From NCBI GenBank assembly GCA_021209875.1, contig JAGYVD010000004.1, positions 2,790,001-2,854,000 of the forward strand: a DNA stretch of 64,000 nt. The letters run 5' to 3'. Shown piece after piece: positions 23,131 through 36,005 of this stretch (the first letter of the stretch is position 1; every line of letters starts with the position of its first letter). The notes beneath the pieces were generated by a model. It did no database searches. It saw only the letters and a program-made list of their open reading frames with translations, and was not told the DNA's origin. The stretch comes from Rosellinia necatrix (Eukaryota; Ascomycota; Sordariomycetes; Xylariales; Xylariaceae). The translations under genes were made by a program, and so were the position numbers.

Positions 23131-26100
23131 TTACTTTTCTTCGTTCGCCTCCTTCACTTTGAGGTCTTCAAATCGGTGGTGGCAGTCTTCCCACGCCAGG
23201 ATGCGTTTCTTGGGTGATATCGCCTTAATAGTGTACTTGAACCGCCCAGTTACGGGCCGGTGATCAGACACACGAACTTCGTGCCGACGGTAGTCAAGCT
23301 GTTGTATCCTGCCGGCTCCTCGGTGCAGGAGGCGATCACACCAGGCTGGAGACCGTTTTTTCTCACTAGTATCATAATCGTCGGTTCCGACATCGTATTT
23401 ATAAGTTGGGGCAAACTGGATCGGCATTTCATCAAAGGCTCGTAGTCTGAACGCCGGATTCCTACGGCGAGCGACGAGCAGCTGGTCACGCTCGAGCAGT
23501 TTTGCGAGATTGTTGGCTTTCACGGCATATACTACCGTATCGCGCGACATTGTATCGATACGGTAATTGAGATCGCCGTTGATAAGGCATAGCTCATGAT
23601 CTAGAACCATTGTGCCATCGCCACCGCCGATATAGCTATCTATGCGAACAGTCGGGTCGGGTTCGACGGGCAGGATTGAGCTGTCCAGGATAGCAGCGAT
23701 GTCGTTATGGCGCGAATTGGCATGCGACTGCCCAGCTGCTAGATGACAGTTGATGAAGCACAATGACGTGTCATCCACCATGAAACGTACGATGATGGCA
23801 CCCTTGTTGCCATGCAAACCGCCCATTCCTCGTTTAACCTCAGCACTACTAAGGTTTCGAATTCGGTCACGGAGCGTTGACTTTACAAAAATGCAGGTGA
23901 ACAGGCCAACCAGAGTAGCAGTATGCAGCAGGTGATATAAATGATCTGAGGGCATAAAGTCGTCAAGACTCCGGACCAGAAAATCTCGCCAATCTCGATA
24001 CTGGTGACTCATGCGTTCTTGGTCCGTTGCGTCCTTCTTCTTCGATTTGAACAACCGCTTTGCCGTGGCGGTCTTGTCTTCTAGGTCGACTAATTCTTGG
24101 AATCCGAAAACAAGTATGTCAGGGCAATCACTAGACCGGAGGAGGTCCTGGATGAACGCAGCGTCGGATTCGGAATACCTAAGGCTGTTTGGTGTAGATG
24201 CACCAGCATTCCAGGTCATCGCCTGAACTTTGATATCCTCAAACACGGAATACTGAGTGTCCATTGACTTCATCTCATTCTCTAAGAAATCGTCCTGGAG
24301 GAGACCGTCCCATGCCCTTACCACATTATCCGCGCCAAGTGAAAGGACTTGCTGACGACCAAGTCTGTAGAAACTGGCACGGTCCACAATAAGCCTCAAG
24401 GCTGGGCTATCGGTATGAGCTTGCCAATCCTTCTTTACAACCCATGGCGAATGCCGGACATCATAAATGGAGATTTTCCCCGTGTTATATGCCGCCCATA
24501 TATGATTGCCCATGCCAGCCAGGGAATTGATTTTGTAAGTACTGATACTTAGAACGCTCAAACATGCCATGTCTTTTTGAGAATAAACACTAACTTTGCC
24601 GTCAGCATGACCGAAATATATCTTCCCGGGCCGTGATTTAAGGACGGTTCCAGACGTGACGTCGCTAGCGCCTTCTGAGACTAAGGGCCGCATCAGGACT
24701 TGTATCTGGTTGTTGCCATCGACCGTAGGGGCAAAGACCCTGATTTCTTTCCCTGATGCGTACCACAGCTCTTCCCCGACTATTATGGAGAACGTGTGTC
24801 CTTTAGGTAGCCTATATGTCTGGTGGGGGCTGTTATTCAAGTTTGGAAGCCCATCGTTGTCTGGGCCCCAAACATGCAACGTGCCACTTTCATCCAACGT
24901 CCACATCTCATTATAATGCCGAAATATCTTGATGACTTCGTACCGTCCGTGGATATTTGGCTTGCTGCTCACGATAGACTGGGCCGTAACATCAGCTTCC
25001 ATAACTTCCCCGATACTGTTCCCGATCCATATTCTTAGGCCTTCTTGGTTGACGTTCAAGCCTGGTTTGAATGCAACGCTTGTGGCTTTGATCCCTTCTC
25101 CATGTGAAAAGCTCACGAGGAGCTCGCCGTCGTGTAGACTCCACACTCGGGTAAGCTGGCCACTTGTGCATACGTGCTCCCCACAAACATCAAATTTCCT
25201 AGTATCATACTTAGTGTAGATCTCATGGGCTCCTTGCTTAGCAAAGGGCGGCCGCCGATTGACTCTAGACGCATCGGGGTACGTAGTTGTAACTTGTGCG
25301 GTACTTGGCGCAGTTATAGCTGGGGGCTCGTTATTGACTTGCGTAACCCCAGCCGCGGGATATCTCTTGGGTGGCTCCCGCAAGTCTAAGGGAGTTCTGT
25401 CGGACGTTCTGTCCACAGTCATGGACCTATTATGAGTCCTGGTAGGTGGAGGTGCGAACTGTGAGGTAGGAGTAGATGATATCCGCTTCGGCTGTTGAGT
25501 GGTCGTCGTAGTATCGACAGTGATAGGGTTGGCCGCTGGAATACCTGCAACACTAGCGCGGAACGGCCGGGGTGGAGGTTTCATCGCCGGGTTAGCTGGG
25601 ATTTTGGAGGTTGATTCGGGAATTGTTGGTGGTCGAGATGGTAATGCCGGGCGGTCGTTCGTGGTAGCGGGCACAGGTAGTTTCGCGGGGCCATTTGTTT
25701 CTAGATCTCTTCTCTTGCTTGCTACATTTGGATGAGCTGGCGGCGGGTCAAATGTGGCTGGGAGTGTATTCATCCTAACAAGACCCGGATTGTGGGACAT
25801 AGGCCGGGCGGGCCGGGTTGGCAACATTGGCGGCGATTCTTCATTTTCGGGAACGCTTGCCGTGGTGGGTGGTGTGCTGAAGGGCGAGCGTTGATCTGGC
25901 CTTAACTGTGCCGGCTTGGGCTCGAGCTTGGGTGCATTGTCCCCTACGATAGGTAGACGGGCGCTGGGCTTTTCCGCCCGGTTCACCGGGGGCGGCACTG
26001 GGGGAGGTACTGCAGACGATGTCCTTGTTTCACGTTCCCGCCTTAGCTCGACAGATCTTCGCGGTGGTGGCGGCGATGGAGGTTGGGATGTAGTCAGTCG

Positions 26101-26751
26101 CGGGGACGTTAGACGGGGTTCGAAGCTCGGAGTATTGGGCCGACTAGGTATCTTGAAAGGCCGAGAGGGCGGGGTGACAGGTGTTGCCGGAGATTTGGTT
26201 GGGTCGGGATTCAAAAGAGCGGCAGCATCCGGCACAGGTTGAGATAGACCCCTACTATTTGGAGGAGAATGAGGGGGTTCGATTAAAACGGCGGGTGGTT
26301 TGACTGGTCGTGGGCTTAGTGGAAGTGGGTTCACAAGTTGAGTTGGCCGGAGTGTGGCCGTAGCCATGGCCGTGGCCGTGGCCGTGGCCGTGGCCGTGGC
26401 CGTGGCCGCAATCGCCGTATTCTCACGAGGATTCGGCGGCTGGGGTTTGGTTTTCATTGCCTCGAGGGCTATACTTTTTGGTCGAGCAGGACGAGTGTCG
26501 GGTATAGGAGGGGGTTTGGGGGAGGGTGTTCGTTGTCTAGAGGGTGCAGGTGTTACGGCTGTCGTGGTCGACGGTGACGGCGATGTTGATGGCTCTTCAT
26601 TGATTTTGTTCATGCTCTCGAAGTGAGATCTCAAGGACGAGACGGGCTTCTGGGGCAGCTGTTAGCATCTTCCACGCCAGAATTGGCCTAGACCGGGAGG
26701 TAGTCTCACGAGGGAAGAGGCATCCGGGCCATTTTGGGGGGTGGGTTCCAT
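23131..26751 (-). CDS. Inositol-polyphosphate 5-phosphatase with WD40-like region
   Basis: Removes the 5-phosphate from inositol phosphates or phosphoinositides. Exon 1 (26751-26710) encodes MEPTPQNGPDASSL. A 60-nt intron with a GCTAAC branch site follows, and exon 2 is 26649-23131. The total is 1,186 aa. The first 450 residues are Pro/Ser/Thr-rich and probably disordered. A beta-propeller-like region follows (THTSGQLTRVWSL-type strands to about residue 810). The IPPc catalytic domain shows FGFQELVDLEDK, GNKGAIIVRF, FINCHLAAGQ, INGDLNYRID, PAWCDRLLHRG and SDHRPVTGRF. The propeller-plus-IPPc order is that of plant 5PTase12-14 and fungal relatives. A GGCCGT hexamer repeat near 26362-26405 encodes alternating Ala-Thr. 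Substrate preference cannot be read from sequence. Confidence 0.92.
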
Positions 26752-28288
26752 GATGTCGGGTTTGTTGACTCGAGGCCGCACGAAGTTAGAGCTCTTCCTC
26801 TCATGATACCCTTCTCATGCGGTGAGGTCCCTTGAACTGTCCAGGCGCTGTCAGAGCGTCGGGCCTGGGGTGTTTGAGCCGAGTGTAACCTAAGGGCTGT
26901 GCGGCTGCCACGACCAATCACCAACCGAGGGTTTCGCCGGTTTAGAGGCTCACGGCGTAGGGCTACGTGTGTCGTGTGCCGTGCGTATCGTGTATCGTGT
27001 ATCGCGTATCGGTCTCAAAGATCAGCGGGGGTGGGAATCGGACGGCAAGGGGGGTGCGGTCGGAAGCAGGACGCTGGCGTGGAGGAGTTTACGTTGGTAC
27101 CTGTGCGATGACGAAATAGCTGTTTCTTGGTGGTATGGCACATGCTCCCCCTTGGCTTGGCGGGTAGGATGGATGCTGGCTGGTGGCTAGGGTCATTCGA
27201 CGGCAACAATGTCAGGTTGGCCGGCTGGGCTGTGGTGACATTGAACGAACTGCCAGGCATAGAAGGAGGAGGAGAAGCAGGCAGTATGTGGTTTGCTACC
27301 TGATATTGGGTGGGTTTGGGAACCTAAGGTAAGCGCAGCAGGTAAGTAGGCCGTTAATGTAGTGTAGGCTGGGAGGTAGTTACCCTAAGGTAGGCTTGAA
27401 TGGCTCAGGCTGGCGGATCAGTCTGCTATTGAAAGTCGGTCATAACATTCTAGGTTAGGGGACTTTGGAATTTATTTAACGTCTCTAGCTTGAGGTACCT
27501 AAGTATCTAATGTAGTTGTAGTAACTATATGCAGTACTTCGTTTCTCTTGTCGTCCCTTGCTTAAACCCCTTCGTGTTGGGAGCAGGGATCGCCATGCAT
27601 GGCTTTAACCTACACATCTCCTCTTGTGGTTATTTTTCGTATCCTAACTTTTAATCCAGTTATAAATACGGAACAGTAAAGATAACTATATGGAGTACTG
27701 TATGCATATCGGTACATACCTAGGCAGGTACCTTATGTGGTAATAACAAACGAGAGTAAAAGCCTCAAAGTACTCGGCTCATATACCTCCTGCATAGATA
27801 AGTACCTGCCTAGGTATGTAGGAAATACTTAGGGGAGTAGCTAACTGAGGTACTGCTCAACACAGTTGTTCTGTTTCGTGGACCTACACATGGTAACTAT
27901 GCCGGCTGCAGAGAGCTCCATACAACTGGCTAAAGCAGTGCCGTAGCGCCACTTTGATGACGAGAGACTTGATAGTGGGGTCCCCTTATTCTTAGCCTTA
28001 CCTTTGACAGGTTCATTTGGCTGGTGGTTAGCCCATTCTCCACTAGCGTAATGCTCTAGTGCTCGCGGGAAGTACGTACATACACCCAACCCCTGCAACT
28101 ACGGGAATGGTCGGAAAAAGAAGTGGAAGCTTGGATGGGATACAGACTCACCTTACCCAAGCTTTACTTTTCTTGTTCATCGTCATCACGAACCTCCGTA
28201 TTCCTCGGGATTCATTCACATCCACTCACCACTACAAATTCCTAGAAGCTAAGGACCTTGGCAGAACAAAGTGCGCAAAGCCTTCGTA
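26752..28288. other. Spacer with short repeats, no gene seen
   Basis: A GTATCGT-type microsatellite lies at about 26965-27012 and TAGGTA elements at 27320-27400 and 27715-27830. No coding sequence is supported. Confidence 0.5.
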
Positions 28289-28881
28289 ATGAACACGGTA
28301 GGTAATACCTGCAAGCCAAGTTCCAACGCGGTAAATATTGCTAACCTCTCTGTCACCCAGATTAAATCTTTCTGGTGCGTCGGCCGTCTTTACCAGCCCT
28401 CCGCATGCTTTGATACATAAATACTAATTGGGTTGCCTATGCCATTAGGCTTGGCTGGGGCTCCCTCTGCGTCGGTATGTTTATCTCTCCTAAATCCTAC
28501 GGCATGGCGTGGCATCTATTTCTTACATGTATGTTATGACAATCTGTAGCTGGCGCAGGTGCCTACTACTTTGCCAAGAAGAGCATCAATGCCGACCGAG
28601 CCCAGCGATTCGAGGACACCCAGCGCAAGAAGCGCATGATGAGTTCCCTCGAGCACCCCAACGACGTTCCCAGCAACCTGGGTCCAACATCGTCGGCCGC
28701 GCCCAGGAGTAACGACACACCAGTTGCTAATGATTTCGCCGGGTCCCCCAGTCAGGAGGCAAATTCTGATCCTGCCCCGACAAGACATGCTCCTACGACC
28801 GAAGGCCAAAGGGTTTTCGAGAAGAGCAAGTACGAGAGTAGTACGCCTTATCAAAGCCCAAAGGGTGATCGCTTTTCCTGA
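28289..28881 (+). CDS. Small DUF4748-like membrane protein
   Basis: Four exons with very small leading ones: 28289-28297 (9 nt), 28361-28374 (14 nt), 28449-28474 (26 nt), 28550-28881. Phases 0, 2, 1 agree at every junction and give 126 aa. The joined start reads MNTIKSFWLGWGSLCVAGAG, then AYYFAKKSINADR, a short hydrophobic N-terminal segment followed by a basic stretch. This layout matches the fungal DUF4748 family as I remember it. The rest is polar, low complexity and ends SPKGDRFS. Function is unknown; the single N-terminal hydrophobic segment suggests a membrane (possibly mitochondrial) anchor. Confidence 0.8.
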
Positions 28882-29801
28882 GATTACCAGTATCATGCGA
28901 AGGGGTTCGGCGACTAAACGTAAATACTTACACATGTCACGGTCTGACATGGACGCTTGTAAATATAGATAGATTGGCGTCGATGGGCCGCTTGCTGTGC
29001 GAATATCTCAACTTCCAAAATTGCTACCAGTTGGTTTCTTTTGCTTCTCTAATTTCGAACTACGGAGCTCTGGTCTTGGCTTGGTAATCTTTGCACGTTG
29101 ATACATACTTGGTTAACAGGAGACAAGACTGAAGGGCACGGACAAATATTAGGATCAAGAATCACTTGTTTCGGCTTGTTAAGCTCTCAGAAGGCGGCTA
29201 CGACTGAGTACAGCAAAATGGTTTTTGCCGAGAGGTGCCTACCTATCCGGTATCTCTATTCGAGGGAATTTTTTTTGGCGGTTATCAGGTTCGATTCGGT
29301 ACTGAGCTTGATAGTACAGGCTTTTCTCATTTTAAATGTGTGCCCTGATTCCGAAAGATGAGCAATGGGGAACAAAGACTTGCGGAATATGTTTTCCTTG
29401 ACCGCAAAAGTGGGCTATAAAATATCGACTCGAAAGCGAGAGCTGGGAGTGCTTATATGCAATCAAAGCAAAATTAAAAAAAACGTGGTGGTGTATGATG
29501 TTAGAGACCACATGCGCTAAGACAGGTTAACCATCTTTGGTATGGTGTGAACTATTTAGATGGATGTAGGGTCCATTACCTTAGGTAGGTAGGTATGTGC
29601 ATAGATATTGTATAATATAGACTGTACATCGCACTGTATGAACATCTGCACCACCTGTGCTATCGCACTAGCTACCTAGGTAGGTAGGTAGGTAGGTAGG
29701 TAGTTACCTCCCTACCGAGACATAATCTTCCGGAGCACAATAGGGACGCCCTCCGGTAGCTGTTGCGCTCCTACACCATCGGTGAATCCCGCTCCCCTAC
29801 G
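28882..29801. other. Spacer with AGGT repeat upstream of the CID gene
   Basis: Two TAGG/AGGT clusters (29580-29600 and 29670-29705, the second seven or so units long) lie within 220 bp of the downstream start codon. No gene seen. Confidence 0.5.
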
Positions 29802-31577
29802 ATGGCATCACCACAGCTCGCAATCGCCAAGGTCTCCTTCTCGGCCGTGCTGCTCCGCGCAGACCCGACGTCGTGCCCGCGCACCGAGATTGACGAGTTC
29901 CTCGGCCGGCTCGACGCGACCGTCTCGCGATGCTCCCCGCCCAATGTCCAGGTCTGACCAACATAGCCTCTTGAAAGCTCGTGTGTAGCGCGACAGCTAA
30001 ACGTCGTGAAATAGAAATGCAAGCAATGGATCTTCGCAAATCTAGCCCATTCGAGCGCGAGGGTGGCCGCCATGGGCAGGTACCTTGTCGCTCTGGCCAA
30101 CTCGCACTCGGCCGACCTCGCCGCCACCAGAGGCGCGCGGGAGCCCTCGTCGAAACGCAAGCGTCTGCACCTTCTGTATATCCTGAATGATGCCCTCCAT
30201 CAGGCCCTCGTTCGGAACCAGGACACCAGCTTCGCCGCAAGCCTCGAGCCTGCCCTTCCAAGCCTCGTCCAGAGCGCTGCGGCCTTCCCAAGCTCTCCGA
30301 AGCATACCAAGAAGCTATTTGACCTCCTCGGCATATGGGAACAGAACCGGTACTATCAACCCGACGTTATCAACAAGCTTCGCCAAGCTGTTCGCGATGG
30401 GCCGCATACTTTGGGTTTAGAAAACCCCCTTCAGAGCTCTACGAATGGTGCCGTGAACGCAAATACGAGATCATCCAAAAATGTGCCATTTGTCATGCCG
30501 ACAATGCATGGGGATGCTGCTTCACCCTGGCACGACCTTCCCGCCTCAAATTGGCTGTCGGTTATGGAGCCCAACTCTACCAGGCCGATGAACCCGGAAA
30601 TGATCAAGCCACTTAGGCTTGCTCCTGGCCCCGTGGACAAGGAGCTCATCAAAGCCGTACAAGACCTACTAGCCGATGTAGATCGGATCTATTCGAAAGA
30701 GTGCGTGAATGGCGACAACCGGACCGAAGACATCGACCAAATGGGCCAGAGAGTGGTACTGGATGAAGTCACAGGCGAGGTCGTGGAAGGAGATACATAC
30801 TACGGCTGGTCGCGCTCGTTCTGTCAGAAGATGAAGCTGCGGCGGAATAAGAAGGCTACATCAAGCAACGAAGGGCGCGACCGGAGCGTGTCACGGTCGC
30901 TGTCGCGTTCACGCAGCCCGTCCCGAGCATCTTCGCGCCCCGCGTTCAAGCGTCGCCGGATATCAGCCACGCCAAACTCGCAACGAGACAGAAGCCGCAG
31001 CCGGAGCTACAACCGTGACCGAGACTACAGTCGAGGCCGAACATCACGTAGATCATACACTGAGTCGAGAACGCGCTCCCCGTCTCGATCTCAATCCCGG
31101 TCCCGGTCCCGGTCCCGGTCCCGATCTCGATCCCGATCTCGATCTGGTGCACGCAGCTCGCCGCCAGCAGCTCGACAGAGGCTCTACACCAAATCCCCCA
31201 ATATCTCGAATCCGGGACCTTATCCCCCGCCCAACCCCCATTTCCCCCCGCAACTCCCCCTGATGCAACATGGTTTCCCACCAGTACCCCCCGACTTCAA
31301 CCAGTTCCCCGTCCCACCGCCGCCACCTCCTAATTATCAAGGCCCGTGGCCCCCGCCGCCACCTCCACCACCTGTTGCCGGTATGCCACCATCCTGGGCG
31401 CCGCCCATTCCCATGCCCGTAGGCGGAGGATGGGCCGCACAGCCTCCATTCCAGCAGCAGCAACAGCAGCAGCAAGGCGGTGGCGGGTATCAACATTATG
31501 GACGGGGCGGGCGCGGCGACTATCGCGGCCAGGGCTATCGCGGCGGCGGTGGATGGAATAGAGGGCGGGGGTGGTAA
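29802..31577 (+). CDS. CID (RPR) domain, SR-rich and RGG-tailed RNA-processing protein
   Basis: CID domains bind the phosphorylated C-terminal tail of RNA polymerase II; SR and RGG regions bind RNA or splicing factors. Exon 1 is 29802-29951, exon 2 is 30015-31577 (CTAAAC branch site), giving 570 aa. The CID covers roughly residues 5-150, with the core KRLHLLYILNDALH and a helix ending FDLLGIWEQNRYY. A helical segment (residues about 200-260) leads to an Arg-Ser tract (about 290-370), a long Pro-rich segment (about 390-490), a Gln run and a GGGGYQHYGRGGRGDYRG-like RGG tail. The order resembles CHERP/SCAF-type proteins. It converges with the transportin gene. Confidence 0.85.
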
Positions 31578-32990
31578 AAAAACTGTAAAAAAAAAAAAAA
31601 AAAAATGGGTGGGCCGGGAGGCGGAACAAAACAAGAGAGGATGGCGTCCCCTCAGAGATGATGTATCCCCGTCCTGGTATGCCTACCATATGCAATCTTC
31701 AATTGATCGAATGCTACTACAAATTCTTCGCATCAGTCATGAGGATAGGTAGTATCATCTATCTCGAGCATGCATACGGCTGTGTACGATATGTATATAA
31801 TGTGTTGTCTATGTATAACACCGGGCTAACAGGAAGAAATACATCAATCTACGACGGTATATGGATTTATATGCACGAGCCAGGTTTCAAGTAGCCGACA
31901 ATGTTGAAAAGGATAAATATTTTTGCCGTATGCATCAGTGCGATTAACCCCCGGCCCGCTGCACTACTGCTCACATACACTGGCAACGCCTGCTTTCCAC
32001 GAGGGTGAAATTTAGGAGGCAATCACTTGCAACCACTGTTGCGCATGAGGGCATGAAGTAGCCACTTGACAATTCGCCAACCCAACCTTACATACATAAG
32101 TACATGACAGCTAGCTGGTATAATACGGCCACTACCATGCCTTCTTATCTACTAATTCATCCAACCACTGTATTGCTCGCTCAACCTATAACTACTTCCG
32201 TTTGATCTTGTGTGTGTCCATGACACCAGCATCGCTATGGCTGCTCGATTCTTTGTAGTGGTAGGGAGGGACAGTGTAAGGAGGGAAAAAAAAAAGGAGA
32301 CTATCTAAATTGTGAGGTTGTGTAGGTATTATGGATAAGTGGGTTGTCCGACGGGCCACAAATGCTCTTCCCTCTTCCCGAGGTATCAAAGGTATCTATC
32401 TACGGATGCTTTTAAAAACTTACCACCAATGCGATTTTCGCGCCGACAAGTGCAGGTCAGCCAACACACCTCTTCCACCTTGTTTTTGTGCGCTGTTGCA
32501 CTCTAGCCCATGACCTTCTTCATCCATCCATTCGCCCATCCATGATTGCAACTCACGATACGCTTCACTATAAGCTACCGGAACACTCCCCATCGGAACT
32601 GGTTAAGTACCATCCACCAACCACCTGGACATATTCCGTTTGTTTCTTCGTGATTCCAGTCCAATCCACTCATACTGAACAATACTACAGTGGAACCATC
32701 ATTAGAAATACCTTGATGATGGCGATTGCCTCATAGGTTGCTTCGAGGTACGATTTGGTTGCCCGGTTCGGAATATGCACGCGTTGTTGTGATTTGACTT
32801 TTTAGGGCGGCCATAGCTAATAGGATCAGAGGAAAATCCTACTCACGAAAACTCCCCTTAAAAGAAATCGAGTAGTCAATCGTCTGGGATGACTAAGGAC
32901 TAGAGAGGCAGATCCTCAACTGGCGCAGGATTCATGTGGAGAAAAATGAAGCGCCAGAGCAGCGTTCAGCCTTCTATTCCGATTCTTGCC
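31578..32990. other. Convergent 3' region, no gene seen
   Basis: An A-run of 19 nt (about 31587-31605) lies just after the CID stop codon. The rest is moderately AT-rich with a second A-run near 32286. Short open frames have no motifs. Confidence 0.55.
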
Positions 32991-35900
32991 TTAAAAGGCG
33001 TATGTAGTTCGCAATGCCTCTTGATCTTGAGCTTGCAATTGACTAAAAAATTGGTCGAATTGGGGGATAATTTGGCGATAAATCCCAATGGTCTGATGAT
33101 CTCAGTTAGCCGCTCAGTCAAATTCAACGAATGACTATGGTGCACACCTTTTGGAAATCCTCATGGAGGTTGGTTTTGTTCTGGCTGCGTAATCTCATAT
33201 CCCGATATCGGGCAATAGCTGTGAAGAAGTGTAATAAAGACTTTTCCATAGCCATGGGATTTTTCTCCACGACAAGGGCAAAACCTCGGAACGCTGTGGC
33301 CTTCTCGTCTGTCAACTCGACCTCATCCATTGAAGTGAGAAAATCTTCTGCGAAATTAGCAAGATGAGGGGCAAGAAGATCAGCATTACCAAGCCCTAAT
33401 CGGCCCAACGCGATTGCGGCATTTTCATTAACACCCTTAGGAACACCTGGGTTGCTGACTATGTCAACGAAGCGCTGAAACAACTCCGGTATGTATGGGG
33501 CCATTTCAGACTTATGTTGAATGGCAATCTCACCCGCAGACCAGCATGCGTTGTTGACCACACTAAATCCACTTTCCGCCTCCTCGTCCAAAAGATTATC
33601 GAAGTCTAGTTGCTTCAGGAGGACGGGGAAGATATTTGGGAGGGAAGGCTTCAATTGGGCGTAGACATACTTTGCGCAGTCACCAATAAGCGCGTAGGCC
33701 GATTGCCGTACTTCGTTTGACGGATCTTCCATGCAGAGGATCATGAGTTCGAAAAAGGCGGGCTGCGATTCCTGAACAAGCTTTGCAGATTTAGAAGTAT
33801 CCAGAGCTTGTATAATAGCACTCAAAAGGTCGAGGCTTGTAACTAGGAAATCTCTGTTGGGAGCATCAAGGGCTGGATTGTTTGCATGGGCCAAAGATGC
33901 CTCTAAATTTCGGTGGATGAGGTTCACACAGCGGGCGAAGATCGGCGGCGAATAGGGCGTGAAAGCATCATTCATGGCCGTGGCAACGTAGGAAAGGCAC
34001 TCTAACAACGGGAAGATTTCTCGGGAATCATCAGGCGCTTTATTCCACCGCTCTATGAGTGCAGGCATGAGCTCATTGGCGAGGTCGGGTCGGGCCATGA
34101 CCGGACCAATGTTTTCGGCTAACGTTTGTATGCAGTCGTAGAGAATAAAGATATTACGATCCTTATACTTCCCGAAACACCGGACATACTGCTGAATGAT
34201 GGGCAAGCTGTAAGGCTCCAGCCTCTTTCCCGCTTTTTCTTCGAGATTTGCAAATGAGGATGCTGCTGCTTCTTGGACCTTTTTATTACGGTCTAGCATT
34301 CTTGTCAGAATCCCTTCCATCATGGGTTCAAAGTATTGCTGCCGTTGGTTCGGTTCGGCAAGCTCCGCAGCCCAAGCGGAGTAACGAGCTAGTGTCCAAC
34401 ATGTAATCTGCCGAACGACAGGCTCGGAGTCGTCGAGTAGAGAGAAGAGATAAGGTACTAGCTCAGGTAGGTGAGGTTTGACGGCGACAATGCAGCCTTC
34501 GGCCACAGCGCCTAGAGCCAGGACCGCGGCTTCCCGGTATTGCCATTCGTCATTTCTGAGATTCTTGGTCAAATAAGGAAGAATGCTCTCGAAGACGGGT
34601 TCTCGGAAGTCTCGGGCAAATACGTCCAGCGCGGCCGCAGAGCATTTCCGAAGTGTCCAGCGATCATCAGGGTTCTCGTCATTTCCATCATCGAAGTCGT
34701 CAATCTCACCTTCCTCCAGCTCATCTTCCATGTTTGCCAGCTTCTGATAGGCGTTTCCGTTTTGTGCCGGATCGGCCGACCCGGATCCGTTTGCTGTCCT
34801 GGCCAGATTTTTCTTGGCGAACTGAGGTTTGAGATCCTCTTCTCGGTCTTCTTCGTCTTCGTCGTCGGAAGCACCTCCTAATACGGCAATTTCTTCACCA
34901 CTATAAACCATGCACTCAAGGAGCACTGGGATAATTTTGCCAATGTATGGTGTTAATGATTCATATAAGTTCTCGTGTTCTCCCACCGCTAGCCAAAACT
35001 CGGCCGCATCGCAAGCTAAGTCTTCGTCCTCACCTTGTTGTTGCGTAAGGATGTAGTCAACGAGGCCAGCGAGATGGGGCTGTAGCTTGTCGGGACGTGT
35101 CTCGACTAGCTGGACAAAGGCGCGGCACACCTGTCTCCGTACGTCGTTGCTCGTGTCGGTCGCCAATTGGAATAGTTGTTGCAATAAGTCGTCAATGGAA
35201 TTGAGCATAGCCTGGGACTTGCGGGGTGTGAAAACATTGATTGCGGCCAGAGCCTGTGAGCGGACCTTGGGCAGCGGGCTCTTGGCAGCTTGAATGAGTT
35301 TAGGCAAGATGAAGTTCAATGGCCGTTGCCCATTGACTTCGCGCTCCAACATTTTTGTATTATCTTCACAGATTTTAGCCATAGCGGCCATCGCACCTTC
35401 TTGGCCTTCGTTTGACACCTGGCCCGTCTCGTTGGTAAACATCTTGAAGAGCTCTGGTAGTAGCTCTGGCCAGCCTAGCAGACCTCCGCGGCGGATCACC
35501 TCCGTCGCAATGTTGCCGGCATAGCTACGGATCTGCGAGCTCTTATCTTGCAGCCCAATTGGCACGGCCATTTTGATCAACACGAGACTGGTCTCCGGGA
35601 CAGCTTTGCGGGAGGATTTGACATTATTCTTCAGCATGATAGCAGCAGCAGAACGCACAACGTGGTAGTCACTGGCAGAACATTGTAAGCCGGGTGGGGG
35701 GTCTTGGCTGGAGAAGAGATAAACCAGATAGTTGTTTATGTCGGGCGAAGACTTGGCTTGTTCAAGCATCTGTGAGAAGGGAGATCAAGAGTCAGCCCGA
35801 AGTACACAAAGATGGGTGTCAGTCCGTCGCATGCGCTGTCGTGCGAAGGTAAAGCGGGACAGGATGGCACAAGGCAGGGCAGGAGGCAGGGCAGGTTTCT

Positions 35901-36005
35901 CACAGTCTCGGCTTGCTTCTGGGCGGCCTTGTTGAAGCCGCTGAGGGAATCCTTGAGACAAGCAGCCAGCTGGCTCAAGGACTCGGGCACCGGCTGCCAA
36001 TCCAT
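32991..36005 (-). CDS. KAP104: Transportin / karyopherin beta-2 (Kap104)
   Basis: Nuclear import receptor for PY-NLS cargo such as hnRNP-type proteins. Exons on the minus strand: 36005-35904 (MDWQPVPESLSQLAACLKDS), 35769-33148, 33092-32991. Phases are all 0 and give 941 aa. HEAT repeats run the full length. An acidic loop (ASDDEDEEDREED, later LEEGEIDDFDDGNDEN) sits before WTLRKCSAAALDVFA, which is the layout that separates transportins from importin-beta and Kap123. The last exon (TIGIYRQIIPQFDQFF to the end RTTYAF) restores the family C-terminus and is spliced over a CTAAC branch site and CATCAG acceptor. A first exon of 34 codons plus a 134-nt intron sets the start. Confidence 0.93.

Noticed and set aside
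29771..30305. Minus-strand frames of up to 164 aa
   Set aside because: Antisense to the CID-domain exon.
32966..33092. Suspected frameshift at the transportin C-terminus
   Set aside because: Recounting showed six T residues in the run, not five; the last exon then reads cleanly to the family-like end RTTYAF.
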